Source: VRUE01 sp963774405 (GTDB lineage Bacteria > Actinomycetota > Thermoleophilia > Solirubrobacterales > 70-9). Taken from it: DNA of 64,000 nucleotides. The notes beneath the pieces are model-generated. The model was not told the DNA's origin, ran no database searches, and was given only the letters and a program-made list of their open reading frames with translations. Location of the stretch: assembly GCA_963774405.1 (NCBI GenBank), contig CAVZEV010000012.1:1-64000 (forward strand). The letters run 5' to 3'. The position numbers were made by a program, and so were the translations under genes. Of this stretch, positions 8,009 through 16,712 are shown piece after piece. Numbering within the stretch: the stretch's first letter is position 1; every line of letters starts with the position of its first letter.

Positions 8009-8689
8009 GTGGCGACGCAGACTCCGACAAGGGACGCTGGAGGTGGGGACTCGCCGATCGGGCAGGTCGCCCGCGAGGCCTTCGTCGAGGCGGCGCAGAA
8101 ACTGGCCGAGGAGTTCGGCTCGGTGACCGCGACGGCGGTCGCAGCGGTTCGCGAGGCCCAGCCGGCCGTCAGCGCGGCTCCAGCACCGGCTCCCGCTCCG
8201 TCCCAAACGGAGCCCCACGCGAGCCTCTTCCAGCCCGGCCATATGCGGCGCCGGCTCGACCAGCTGATCGAGACCAACAAGCGCCACGGCCACCCCTTCG
8301 GCCTCGTCGTCTTCGATGTCGACGGCCCGGGGACTCGCGGCGGCGACGGGGCCGATGCAAGGGAGACGATGCTGACCGTCGTCGGCGCGGCGCTGCGCGA
8401 CGCGGTGCGGATCGTCGACGAGACCTTCCTGCTCGAGGAGGACGCGCTCTGCGTGCTGGCGCCGAACCAGTCGACGGTCGAGGGCGTGCAGATGACCGAG
8501 CGGCTGCTGCGCATGCTCGACGAGCTCGAGGCCGCCGGTGGCCTGAAGATCTCCGTCTCGGCCGGCGTCGTCGCCTGCCCCGAGCACGGCAACGACGCCG
8601 AGGAGCTGCTGCGCAAGGCCGACGAGGCGATGTGGCGAGCCCGCGCCGTCGGCCAGCCGGTCGGCGTCGGCGCTCTGCAAGATCGCTGA
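8009..8689 (+). CDS. degenerate GGDEF-domain protein
   Basis: Starts at GTG 8009 behind a GAGAAGG-like Shine-Dalgarno and gives 226 aa. After an Ala/Pro-rich N-terminal ~70 residues comes a GGDEF-like fold: the HPFGLVVFDVDG segment matches the early strand with its metal-binding aspartate. The C-terminal part (KISVSAGVVACPEHG...LLRKADEAMWRAR) is typical of diguanylate cyclases. The signature GG[D/E]EF loop is replaced by LLEEDALCVLAP, so cyclase activity is unlikely and a regulatory or GTP-binding role is inferred. It lies just upstream of a MerR-type regulator. Confidence 0.75.
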   Translation: MATQTPTRDAGGGDSPIGQVAREAFVEAAQKLAEEFGSVTATAVAAVREAQPAVSAAPAPAPAPSQTEPHASLFQPGHMRRRLDQLIETNKRHGHPFGLVVFDVDGPGTRGGDGADARETMLTVVGAALRDAVRIVDETFLLEEDALCVLAPNQSTVEGVQMTERLLRMLDELEAAGGLKISVSAGVVACPEHGNDAEELLRKADEAMWRARAVGQPVGVGALQDR

Positions 8690-8708
8690 CAGATTTCGCG
8701 AATCTGTC
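8688..8708. promoter_or_regulatory. palindrome upstream of the MerR-type gene, candidate operator
   Basis: GACAGATT and AATCTGTC flank TCGCG in the gap between the GGDEF-like gene and the MerR-type gene. MerR proteins often bind such dyads in their own promoters. It begins at the stop codon of the previous gene, so a terminator function is possible, but no T-tract follows. Confidence 0.5.
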
Positions 8709-8754
8709 CATAACTTGCGTAAACCTGGGTTTTCGGTGCCAGAATGGCCGCCAG

Positions 8755-9594
8755 ATGCCGGGCATACGAACAAATGCGGCTGCCGAAGTTCTCGGCGTCA
8801 GCCCAAATACCCTGCGCAGCTGGGAGCGCCGCTACGGCTTCCCGACGCCGAAGCGCACCCAGGGCAACCACCGTAACTACGAGCTGGTCGAGCTGCAGAC
8901 CCTGCGTGACGCGCTGGCCCAGACCGGCAACATCTCTTCCGCGATCGAGCTGACGCGCCAGCGTCAATCGGCGCCGGCCGGCGACGACAGCCTGCTCGCC
9001 GCCCTGGAGAGCTTCGACGAGGACGCCGCCGACCGCGCGGTCGAGGAGAGCCTGGCGCTGCGGCCGCTGGAGCGCACGGTCGAGGAGCTGCTGCTGCCGG
9101 CGATCGACCGCCTCGCCGTCGACCCCGACCGCGAGGCCGAGCTCGAGTTCGCCTCGCGCTGGGCGACCGGCTGGCTGCACGGCGCCCGCCGCCTCGCCTC
9201 CACCGCCTCGCGCCCGGCCGGCATCCTGTTGCTCGACTCCAGCCGCGGCTCCGACGCCGAGGCGGTCCACGCCCAGGCGCTCGACCTGACCCTGCGCCGC
9301 GCCGGCTTCCGCGTGTTGATGCTCTCCAACGAGCTCGGCGACGAGCGCCTCGAGCGCGCCCTGCGCGCCCTCGACGCGACCGCGATCGTGCTCTGCGGCC
9401 CGCGCGCCGACACCGCGAGCGCGGTCAAGCTGGTCCGCCAGATCCGCGACCTCGGCGTCGACGCTCCGCTCTTCGGCTTCCGCGCCAGCGGCCTGATCGG
9501 CGACGCGATTCCCTCCGCCGGGGACAGCCCCAGCGAGGTGACGGGGATGCTCAACGCCGACCTCCGCCGCCGCGCCGCCCAGGCATTCGCCTGA
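8755..9594 (+). CDS. MerR-family regulator with C-terminal cobalamin-binding-like domain
   Basis: 280 aa. An N-terminal MerR winged helix (TNAAAEVLGVSPNTLRSWERRYGFPTPKR is the region, residues ~5-33) is followed by a helical bundle and a Rossmann-like domain with GILLLDSSRG and VLMLSNELGD. The layout matches CarH/LitR-like light- and B12-responsive regulators. A histidine occurs in the expected loop (SDAEAVHAQAL), but the full DxHxxG cobalamin signature is not seen, so cofactor binding is doubtful. ATG 8755 fits the start of the family. Targets may include its own promoter and the GGDEF-like gene upstream. Confidence 0.8.
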   Translation: MPGIRTNAAAEVLGVSPNTLRSWERRYGFPTPKRTQGNHRNYELVELQTLRDALAQTGNISSAIELTRQRQSAPAGDDSLLAALESFDEDAADRAVEESLALRPLERTVEELLLPAIDRLAVDPDREAELEFASRWATGWLHGARRLASTASRPAGILLLDSSRGSDAEAVHAQALDLTLRRAGFRVLMLSNELGDERLERALRALDATAIVLCGPRADTASAVKLVRQIRDLGVDAPLFGFRASGLIGDAIPSAGDSPSEVTGMLNADLRRRAAQAFA

Positions 9595-9601
9595 ATCTCA
9601 T

Positions 9602-9667
9602 TGTAAATTCCATCAGTTAGTGATGGAATTTCCGTCGTCTACTGACGGAATTTACATCGATTACTGA
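9602..9667 (+). promoter_or_regulatory. three 22-bp tandem operator-like repeats before a DUF4143 ATPase
   Basis: Three imperfect units of exactly 22 bases centre on AAWTT at 9607, 9629 and 9651, with locus arms GAYGGAA and TTCCRTC. They lie directly upstream of the -10 box at 9677-9682 and would cover the -35 region. A second DUF4143 gene has the same arrangement at 41667-41732 with different outer bases. Confidence 0.8.
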
Positions 9668-9676
9668 AGGATTTGG

Positions 9677-9682
9677 CATACT
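9677..9682 (+). promoter_or_regulatory. -10 box of the first DUF4143 gene
   Basis: CATACT ends seven bases before the GTG start at 9690; no Shine-Dalgarno is visible. The second DUF4143 gene has TAAAAT at the same seven-base distance. Confidence 0.5.
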
Positions 9683-9689
9683 TTGAAGC

Positions 9690-10922
9690 GTGATACAGCG
9701 TCACGCTCGCAAACTGATCCTCGAAGCGGCCGACGATTCTCGCGTCGTGATGGTCGCCGGACCGCGCCAATCGGGCAAGACGACCCTGGTCAGGGATCTG
9801 GTTTCCGATGCCCTGCCGATGTCCTACGTCACTCTTGACGACGCTCCCGCCCGCCGACTCGCCGCCGATGACCCGGTCGGGTTCATCGCCGGCCTGGATC
9901 TCCCGGTCGCGATCGACGAGGTGCAGCGTGCCCCCGAGCTGCTGCTCGAGATCAAGCGCAGAGTCGATCGCGACACGCGGCCGGGGCGATTCCTCCTCAC
10001 CGGCTCGGCTCGGGCGCTCTCGCTGCCCGATGTTGGCGACGCGCTGGTCGGCCGAGTGGAGCCGGTCACTCTTTGGCCGCTGTCCCAGGCAGAGATCGAG
10101 GGGTCGGAGGGGAACCTGGTCGACGCCCTGTTTGCGGGTGAGGCGCCGACGATCGCCGATGCACCCATCGGTCGGGACGCCTGGCTCGAGCGGGCGCTGG
10201 CGGGGGGATTGCCCGAGGCTCGCGAGCGAGCGCCTGGGCGCCGCCGCGATGCTTGGTTCTCCTCCTACCTGACGACGCTGATGGAGCGCGACGTGCGCGA
10301 TCTCGCCGACATTCGCGCTCTTGACGAGGTGCCGGCGCTGATCGCGCTGGTTGCCGCGCGCAGCACCGCCCCGCTCAACCTGGCTTCGCTCGCCGGCGAG
10401 CTGCGCATCTCCGAGGCATCGGTCCGCCGCTACCTCGCCTTGCTCGATGCCGCGTTCGTCGTCCTCAGGGTCCCGTCCTGGCGGCGCAACCTGGGGCGGA
10501 GGGCCACGGCCGCCCCCAAGTACCAGCTCGTCGACTCCGGTCTCGCGGCGCACGTCCTCAGTCTCACGCCGGAGAGGCTCGAAGCCGACGGCGCCCTGGC
10601 GGGCGGTTTGCTCGAGAGCTTCGTCAGGATGGAGCTGGTCAAGCAGGCGGCGACGAGCGACACGCGGCCCACCATTCACCATTTCCGCACGCGCGGCGGT
10701 GGGGCCGAGGTCGATGCCGTGCTCGAGCGCCGCGGCGGCGACGTGGTCGGCGTGGAGGTCAAGGCATCGGCGACTCCGGCCAAGCGCGACTTCCGCGGCT
10801 TGACGGAGCTCCGTGACAGTCGCGGCGAGAAGTTCCGCGCCGGTGTCGTCCTCCATTGCGGGGAGCAAACGCTGGCCTTCGGGGAGCGAATGTGGGCTCT
10901 GCCGGTATCGGCACTCTGGTGA
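9690..10922 (+). CDS. AAA ATPase with C-terminal DUF4143 (first paralogue)
   Basis: 410 aa. The N-terminal AAA_14-type domain has Walker A GPRQSGKTT near residue 25, Walker B LPVAIDEVQRAP near residue 74 and a sensor-like FLLTGSAR. The C-terminal DUF4143 half begins around SYLTTLMERDV and contains a helix-turn-helix-like stretch (LAGELRISEASVRRYLALLD) and a nuclease-like end (GGGAEVDAVLERR...VGVEVKAS) resembling a PD-(D/E)XK core. The family is common and often horizontally transferred, but its function is unknown. It is a single-gene unit between a MerR gene and the Pho cluster, with its own promoter and 22-bp repeats. Confidence 0.9.
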   Translation: MIQRHARKLILEAADDSRVVMVAGPRQSGKTTLVRDLVSDALPMSYVTLDDAPARRLAADDPVGFIAGLDLPVAIDEVQRAPELLLEIKRRVDRDTRPGRFLLTGSARALSLPDVGDALVGRVEPVTLWPLSQAEIEGSEGNLVDALFAGEAPTIADAPIGRDAWLERALAGGLPEARERAPGRRRDAWFSSYLTTLMERDVRDLADIRALDEVPALIALVAARSTAPLNLASLAGELRISEASVRRYLALLDAAFVVLRVPSWRRNLGRRATAAPKYQLVDSGLAAHVLSLTPERLEADGALAGGLLESFVRMELVKQAATSDTRPTIHHFRTRGGGAEVDAVLERRGGDVVGVEVKASATPAKRDFRGLTELRDSRGEKFRAGVVLHCGEQTLAFGERMWALPVSALW

Positions 10923-11046
10923 GCAACTCCGTTTTAACCACCCGGTAGCACTCTGGTTACAACTTCGATACGGCTGACCGCGAAGCTGCCGCGGAGATGC
11001 TTCGGCCGTCCAATATCTCCTCGTCCCACCCCGATCCGTCACCAAC

Positions 11047-11134
11047 CGGTGACCGGCTGGTGACGATCTGGTGTCACCGTTGACAACAGCTTGTAAACAG
11101 GTCGTTGAAGTTCGGTGAACCGCTTGACAGGGCC
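11047..11134 (+). promoter_or_regulatory. PHO-box-like array of eight 11-bp direct repeats
   Basis: Consecutive 11-base units begin CGGTGACC, TGGTGACG, TGGTGTCA, TTGACAAC, TTGTAAAC, TCGTTGAA, CGGTGAAC and TTGACAGG. An 11-base period with GGTGAAC/GTTCACC-like cores is the known form of PhoB/PhoP operators in E. coli and Streptomyces. It lies 58 bases before a PstS gene. The rest of the 10923-11191 gap shows only an AT-richer stretch after 10930. Confidence 0.75.
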
Positions 11135-11191
11135 ATTTGCGACCACAACGCTGGCGCCGCAAACGGTCAGTCAACGAAAGGAATGACTCGC

Positions 11192-13078
11192 ATGAGCAAC
11201 AGTCTCAGCGAACCTGCGCGGGGCCGGCGCCCCGTCGCGGCAGGGCTCCTCGCCCTCCTGCTGGTGGCGCTCGCGGCGGCGGCAATGGCCGCCAAGGCAC
11301 ACGCAGATTTCAGCCTCGGCAAATGTGAAGGCTCCGACGCGATCGGACAGGGTTCCTCCTTCCAGAAGGAAGCGCAGAAGCTCTTCAACGAACACTTTGC
11401 CAACGACTACTGCGTCGGCACGCCCGGTCAGGGCCTGCTCAACGTCACCTACGAACCGACCGGCAGCGGTGCCGGAATCAAGTCGATGGAGCTGCGGACG
11501 GGGACTACCCGCTTCGGCGGCACCGACGATCCTCCCACCCCGGCGCAGGTGAACCTGATCAACGCCGGCGCCGAAGAAGTCGGCGGCAAACTCGAAGCCG
11601 ACAAAATCTCCACCGACGACGGCAAAGTTCACGTCGTACCGGTGGCGGTAGGGGCCGTGGCGCCGCTGGTCAACTTCCCCGATGGCTGCAACCCGGAACA
11701 GCTCAAAGACGAATACCGGACGGTCTCGAAAGCCGAAATCGAAGCCAACGCGGCGAAGAAGGGGCTGCTGCGCGTGCGCATGCCGAAGGCCATGTTCGAG
11801 AAGATCTGGGCCTTCGAAGCGGGTTTCAGGAACTGGAACGAAGCCTTCCCCGAACTCGTTGGCGCGGCCTGCGAAAAGCCGATCGTCCGCGTCGTCCGCT
11901 TCGACCAGTCCGGCACCTCGTTTGCCTTCAAGGACTACCTGAGCCGGATCAACCCGGCCAGGGGCTGGCTGACGACCTACGCGACCGGGCCGAACGAAAC
12001 GAAGGAGTGGCCAGGCGCCGAATACGGCACCGGCGGCCAGTGCGGCGCCACCGCGGCTCCCGGCAAGCAGGAAGACTCGGTCGACCACCTGACCAGCGGC
12101 TGCGCGAACGGCAACGGCGCTCTGGTGCCGAAGCTGCAGGCGACCGACGGTTCGATCGGCTACTCCGATCTGGCCACCGCCCGCTCGCTCGGCACCGTCC
12201 TCGACCCGACCAACACGACGGAAGCTCCGACGACCCCGTACTGGACCCAGGCGCAGAACGGCAACGGTGAATTCACCGAGCCGACCTTCTCCGCCGACGG
12301 CTTCGAGACGGTCGGTCAGAAGGGCTCCAACTGCAAGACGGTTGAATTCAGCGGTGTTCCCGCGACCACGCTCGCCGATTGGTCGAAAGCCAGCGGCGTC
12401 GACTCAAAAGTCGGCTTCGGCATCTGCACGCTCACCTACGTGCTGCTGTTCGACGACAACGCGGCCGCCTGGGGTGCGAGCAGCACCGAAGAAGCGAAGG
12501 CCCGCACGGTCAAGGACTACTGGGAGAACATCGTCAGCCCGGGAATCCAGGGCCAGCTGTTCGGCCGTGACTACGCGGCCCTGCCGGAATCGATTCGCCA
12601 GATCGCCCAGACGGGCGTCGACGAAATCGGTTGGGAAAAGTCCGGCGAAGTCGAAAAAGATAAAGAAGGCCCGAAAACCGGCGGCGGAGCCGGCACCGGC
12701 AGCAGCACCGGCGGCGGTAGTGCGGTCACGCCTCCGAGCAGCCAGTTCAGCCTCACCCGCAAGTCGATCTCGTCGAAGAGCGGCGGCGCGACCCTCTCGG
12801 TCAAGCTGCCGGGCGCCGGCAAGCTCGACGTGCTCGGCAAGGCCAAGGTGGGCAAGAAGAAGATCACCGTTGGGCACGTCGCCCTCAACGCGGCCAAGGG
12901 CGGCACGTACAGCGTCACTCTGAAGCCGAGCGGGGCGGCGAAGAAGGTGCTCAAGAAGAAGGGCAAGCTCAAGGTCACGCTGACGCTGACGTTCACCCCG
13001 AACGGCGGCACGGCAGGCACGACGACCAGCACCGTCACCCTCAAGATGACGAAGACGCGTGGCAAGCACCGACCGTAA
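11192..13078 (+). CDS. pstS: PstS-like phosphate-binding protein with C-terminal surface domain
   Basis: About 628 aa from ATG 11192, chosen because AAAGGA at 11177-11182 is correctly spaced. A signal peptide (helix LLALLLVALAAAAMAAKAHA) precedes a periplasmic-binding domain with the PstS-type opening GQGSSFQKEAQKLFNEHF and phosphate-loop-like segments TYEPTGSGAGI and DQSGTSFAFKDYL. After about residue 490 comes a Gly/Ser/Thr linker and a ~100-residue beta-rich, lysine-rich tail that looks like a cell-surface domain, far beyond the usual ~350 aa of PstS. The PHO-like array upstream supports phosphate control. GAA strongly outnumbers GAG. Confidence 0.85.
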   Translation: MSNSLSEPARGRRPVAAGLLALLLVALAAAAMAAKAHADFSLGKCEGSDAIGQGSSFQKEAQKLFNEHFANDYCVGTPGQGLLNVTYEPTGSGAGIKSMELRTGTTRFGGTDDPPTPAQVNLINAGAEEVGGKLEADKISTDDGKVHVVPVAVGAVAPLVNFPDGCNPEQLKDEYRTVSKAEIEANAAKKGLLRVRMPKAMFEKIWAFEAGFRNWNEAFPELVGAACEKPIVRVVRFDQSGTSFAFKDYLSRINPARGWLTTYATGPNETKEWPGAEYGTGGQCGATAAPGKQEDSVDHLTSGCANGNGALVPKLQATDGSIGYSDLATARSLGTVLDPTNTTEAPTTPYWTQAQNGNGEFTEPTFSADGFETVGQKGSNCKTVEFSGVPATTLADWSKASGVDSKVGFGICTLTYVLLFDDNAAAWGASSTEEAKARTVKDYWENIVSPGIQGQLFGRDYAALPESIRQIAQTGVDEIGWEKSGEVEKDKEGPKTGGGAGTGSSTGGGSAVTPPSSQFSLTRKSISSKSGGATLSVKLPGAGKLDVLGKAKVGKKKITVGHVALNAAKGGTYSVTLKPSGAAKKVLKKKGKLKVTLTLTFTPNGGTAGTTTSTVTLKMTKTRGKHRP

Positions 13079-15086
13079 ACGGCCGGGGCTGAAGCGCCCT
13101 CAGGTTGAATTCCGCGACGTCGCCCGCAGTGTGGGCGACGTCGCGGCATCTGTGGGTCGGTGGTTCCTCAAGGACCCGATCAACACCGTGTTGATCGTCG
13201 CCTCGATCGCCCTGACGATCCTCTTCTTCTCCCTGCTCAGCGCGATCCAGCCCGCCTCGAGCGGCGAACGGGTGCCCTTGAGCCGGGTCGAAAAGCTGGC
13301 CAAGCACAAGCAGATCCAGCTGGCGACCCTGCTCGACGTCGACTCGCGGGTCGTGGTCGACACCAAAGAAGGCCTCGAACTGTACGCGGCCTATCCGAAG
13401 TCCAACACCGAGACCTCCAATCTGGTCAAGGAGCTGACCGCCGGCGGCGCCGTGGTCGAGATCGACCAGCAGGCCGACAAGCCCTCGAAGCAGATCATGG
13501 TCCAGTTCCTGATCCCGATCCTGCTCCTCGTCTGCCTCTTCGTGCTCTTCACCCGGCTCGGCCAGGACGGCGGCGCCGGCGCCTTCGCCGGCTTCTCGAA
13601 GTTCACCGGCAAGGGGCGGAAGAAGGGCGCCGCGGCGCCCGACCGCACCACCTTCGACAAGGTCGCCGGGGCCGGCGAAGCGGTGGCCGAGCTGCGCGAG
13701 ATCCGCGACTACCTCGCCAATCCGGGCAAGTACGCCTCGGTCGGGGCGCGGGCGCCGAAGGGCGTGCTCCTGGTCGGCCCCCCGGGCACCGGCAAGACCC
13801 TGCTCGCCAAGGCGACCGCGGGCGAGGCCGAGGCGGCGTTCTTCTCGCTCTCGGGCTCTGACTTCGTCGAGTCGCTGGTCGGCGTCGGCGCCGCCCGCGT
13901 GCGCGACCTCTTCGCCCAGGCGCGCAAGCAGGCGCCGGCGCTGATCTTCATCGACGAGCTCGACGCCGCCGGGCGCAAGCGCGGCGCCGGGGTCGGCCAG
14001 GGCAACGACGAGCGCGAGCAGACCCTGAACGCGCTGCTGGTCGAGATGGACGGCTTCGGCGGCGACGCCGGCATCGTCGTCCTCGCGGCGACCAACCGCC
14101 CGGACGTGCTCGACCCGGCGCTGCTGCGGCCGGGGCGCTTCGACCGCCAGGTCACGGTCGACGTGCCCGATGTCCACGGCCGGCTCGAGATCCTCGTCCT
14201 GCACTGCGGCGATCGTCCGCTCGCGCCCGGCACCTCGCTCGATGAGATCGCCAAGCTGACCTCGGGCTTCAGCGGCGCCGAGCTGGCCAACGTGATCAAC
14301 GAGGCGGCGCTGCTTACCGTGCGCGAAGGCCGCACCGAGATGGATCAGGCGACGCTGGAGGAGGCGATCGACAGGGTCGTCTCGGGGCCGGCCCGCAAGA
14401 GCCATGTGCTCAGCGACGAGGAGCGCTGGGTGATCTCGATCCACGAGTCCGCTCACGCGGTCGTCACCCGCTCGATCGGTCAGAAGGTCTCGGCCCAGAA
14501 GCTCTCGATCGTCGCTCGCGGGCGCCAGCTCGGCACCGCGGCGCACATGCTCACCGATCGTGACGCCGTGGTCATGCAGGAGCCCGACCTGCGCCGCCAC
14601 CTGATCGCGATCGTCGCCGGCTTCACGGCGGAGAAGATCGAGTTCGGCTTCGTCTCGACCGGCGTCCACGACGACCTGCACACGGCGACCGGGCTGGCCC
14701 GCGAGATGGTCACCTCCTACGGCATGTCCGACGCGCTGGGGCCGGTGACGATCGGCGAAAAAGCCGGCGAGGTCTTCCTCGGCGCCTCGCTGCAGGAGCT
14801 TGGCTCGGTCGGCCCGGCCACGCTGGAGCTGATCGACCGCGAGGTCGAGCGGATCATCGGCGACTCGGTGGCGCAGGCCGAGGACGTGCTGAGGCGGAAC
14901 TGGAGCGCGGTCTATGAGACCGCCAACGCCCTGGTCGAGCACGAGACGCTCTCCGGCGTCGCCCTCGACGCGGTGCTCTCGACCGTGCAGCCCACCCTGC
15001 TCGACCTCGCCGGCACGGGCCGTGAGCCCGAGGAGGACTCCGAGGTGCGCACGCAGGAGTGGGAGGCACAGCCGGACGGTGACTGA
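13059..15086 (+). CDS. ftsH: ATP-dependent zinc metalloprotease FtsH
   Basis: Membrane AAA protease, 675 aa. Two membrane helices (residues ~43-65 and ~148-167) flank the exported domain. Then come Walker A GPPGTGKT, Walker B ALIFIDELDA, and the second region of homology ATNRPDVLDPALLRPGRFDR. The zinc site is HESAH instead of the common HEAGH, still HExxH, and a downstream acidic ligand is present in VHDDLHTAT. GTG 13059 lies inside the last 20 bases of pstS, so the two are probably translationally coupled. An FtsH within a phosphate locus suggests quality control of Pst or surface proteins, an inference. Confidence 0.93.
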   Translation: MASTDRKRPGLKRPQVEFRDVARSVGDVAASVGRWFLKDPINTVLIVASIALTILFFSLLSAIQPASSGERVPLSRVEKLAKHKQIQLATLLDVDSRVVVDTKEGLELYAAYPKSNTETSNLVKELTAGGAVVEIDQQADKPSKQIMVQFLIPILLLVCLFVLFTRLGQDGGAGAFAGFSKFTGKGRKKGAAAPDRTTFDKVAGAGEAVAELREIRDYLANPGKYASVGARAPKGVLLVGPPGTGKTLLAKATAGEAEAAFFSLSGSDFVESLVGVGAARVRDLFAQARKQAPALIFIDELDAAGRKRGAGVGQGNDEREQTLNALLVEMDGFGGDAGIVVLAATNRPDVLDPALLRPGRFDRQVTVDVPDVHGRLEILVLHCGDRPLAPGTSLDEIAKLTSGFSGAELANVINEAALLTVREGRTEMDQATLEEAIDRVVSGPARKSHVLSDEERWVISIHESAHAVVTRSIGQKVSAQKLSIVARGRQLGTAAHMLTDRDAVVMQEPDLRRHLIAIVAGFTAEKIEFGFVSTGVHDDLHTATGLAREMVTSYGMSDALGPVTIGEKAGEVFLGASLQELGSVGPATLELIDREVERIIGDSVAQAEDVLRRNWSAVYETANALVEHETLSGVALDAVLSTVQPTLLDLAGTGREPEEDSEVRTQEWEAQPDGD

Positions 15087-16712
15087 GCGCGCGACAGCGG
15101 CGCTTGCGCTGCTCGCGGCAGCGATCCTCGCCGGCTTTGCGCTCGTCCCGGGCAAGGCGCTCGCCGCGGCGCCGATCTGGCGCCTCGAGCAGCCGGCGCC
15201 ACCGCCGGGAGCGCCGTTCAAGGTGCCGCTCGGGGCGCCCGGCGACCTCAGCTTCTGGGCGCCGAACCGCGGCCTGCTCACGGTCGAGGGCAACTCGACG
15301 ATCCCGCCCGGGATCTACAGCTGGAACGGCCAGAGCTGGCATCAGCTGGCGACGGTCTGCGGCGGGCCCGGCGAGACGGCGCGGATCGCCTGGGCCGGCC
15401 CGGACGAGTTCTGGGTCATCAGCGAACCGAGCCCGCCTCGCGCCGGCTCGGGCCTGGCCCTCTGCCACTTCCTCAACGGGCAGGTCGTGGGCTCCTACAG
15501 CACGCCGCTCGAATCGGCTGACCCCTTCCACCAGATGTTCTCCGCCGCCTGCGCCGGCGCCGGCGACTGCTGGTTCGGCGGGGTCGGCTCGCAGGCCCGC
15601 TCGGCCAGCGCATCGGCGCCTTTCACCTGCACTGGAACGGCAGCGCGCTCGAAAGCGTCTACGGGCCGCAGGGGCGGGCGGTCAGCGACATGCAGTTCCA
15701 CGACGGCATGCTCTACGAGAGCACCCTGGCCGGCCGGGCGCCCGAAGACCGCACCGACCCAATCGTCCTCGCCCAGCCCGAGCCGGTGCCGAGCCTGATC
15801 CACACGATCTCCGGCCACAGCTTCAGCAACGACCCGTTCGCACCCGAACCGCTCGAAGAAGCGCCGGGCGGCGAAACGGAGCTGCTGGCGCTCGATGGCG
15901 ACGCCGGCGACCTCTGGGCGGTCGGCGGCGGCGCCGCCTCGGGGCCGGCCGCGCCCGCGGGCGGCTCGGTTCCGCGCCCGCCGCTCGCTGCCCACCTGGT
16001 CGCCGGCGAGTTCCAGCAGCTGAGCCTGAGCGGCGCCTCCTTCGGCCCCAGCGACCGCTTCGGCGACGTCGCCGCGATCCCCGGCAGCAGCGCGGCGATG
16101 GCGACCGTGGTCCCGTTCGCGGAACGGCACAGCGCCAACAGCAAGGCGACGGTGGCGATGATCGAAGCCGGCGGCGCCGTCACCACGACCCGCCTGCCGG
16201 CGGCGGGGGCCGGTCGCGGCAGCGCCGCGCGGATCGCCTGCCCGGCGCCAAACGACTGCTGGATGGCCACCTGGGGCGGCTGGCTCTTCCACTACAGCGA
16301 CGGAGCCCCGGAAGCGCTCGACACCGACCCCAACTTCGCCGGCACGATCACCTTCCGCCCCAACGAGGCGGCTGAACAGTTCATCCCCGACGCCCTGCCG
16401 GAAGACGACTCGCTGCTGTTCGCGCCGCCGCCGGTCGAAGCGCCGAGGGAAGAAGAAGGCAAGCGCCACGTCCACCGCCTGCCGCCGCTGCTGCGCCAGA
16501 TCCACTCCCACCTGCAGGGGCTGCGGCTGATCGTCACCTTCACCGTCACCCGGCGCGCCCGCGTGCAGCTGCTTGCCAAGCGCGGCGGCAAGGTGGTCGC
16601 GCACACCCCCCAGCGCACCTTTGCCCCGGGCAGGCGCCGGCTCAGCCTGCAGCTCTCGCGCAAGCGCTACCCGACCGGCCTCGCCTTCAAGACGAAGGAG
16701 CTGAAGAAGTGA
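15079..16712 (+). CDS. secreted propeller-like protein (one frameshift)
   Basis: Starts at GTG 15079, overlapping the ftsH stop. A signal peptide (ALALLAAAILAGFALVPGKALA) leads into a repeat region with motifs such as YSWNGQSWHQL and FHLHWNGSALESVYG, typical of beta-propeller blades. The C-terminal ~80 residues (IVTFTVTRRARVQLLAKRGG) form a beta-rich tail like those of neighbouring surface proteins. The frame is lost near 15600, where one missing C restores RLGQRIGAFHLHW; the rest runs to 16712. Function is unknown; context suggests a surface component made with the Pho cluster. Confidence 0.7.

Noticed and set aside
9602..9667. CRISPR-like short repeats
   Set aside because: Units are contiguous with no unique spacers, number only three and are palindromic; they behave like operators. 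The same applies to 41667-41732.
9690..10922. Phage or integrative element around the DUF4143 gene
   Set aside because: No integrase, attachment repeats, tRNA target or other mobile genes are present nearby.
11105..11191. Longer start for the large pstS at 11105
   Set aside because: It would translate the end of the PHO-like array; the ATG at 11192 has a well-placed AAAGGA and begins the signal peptide.
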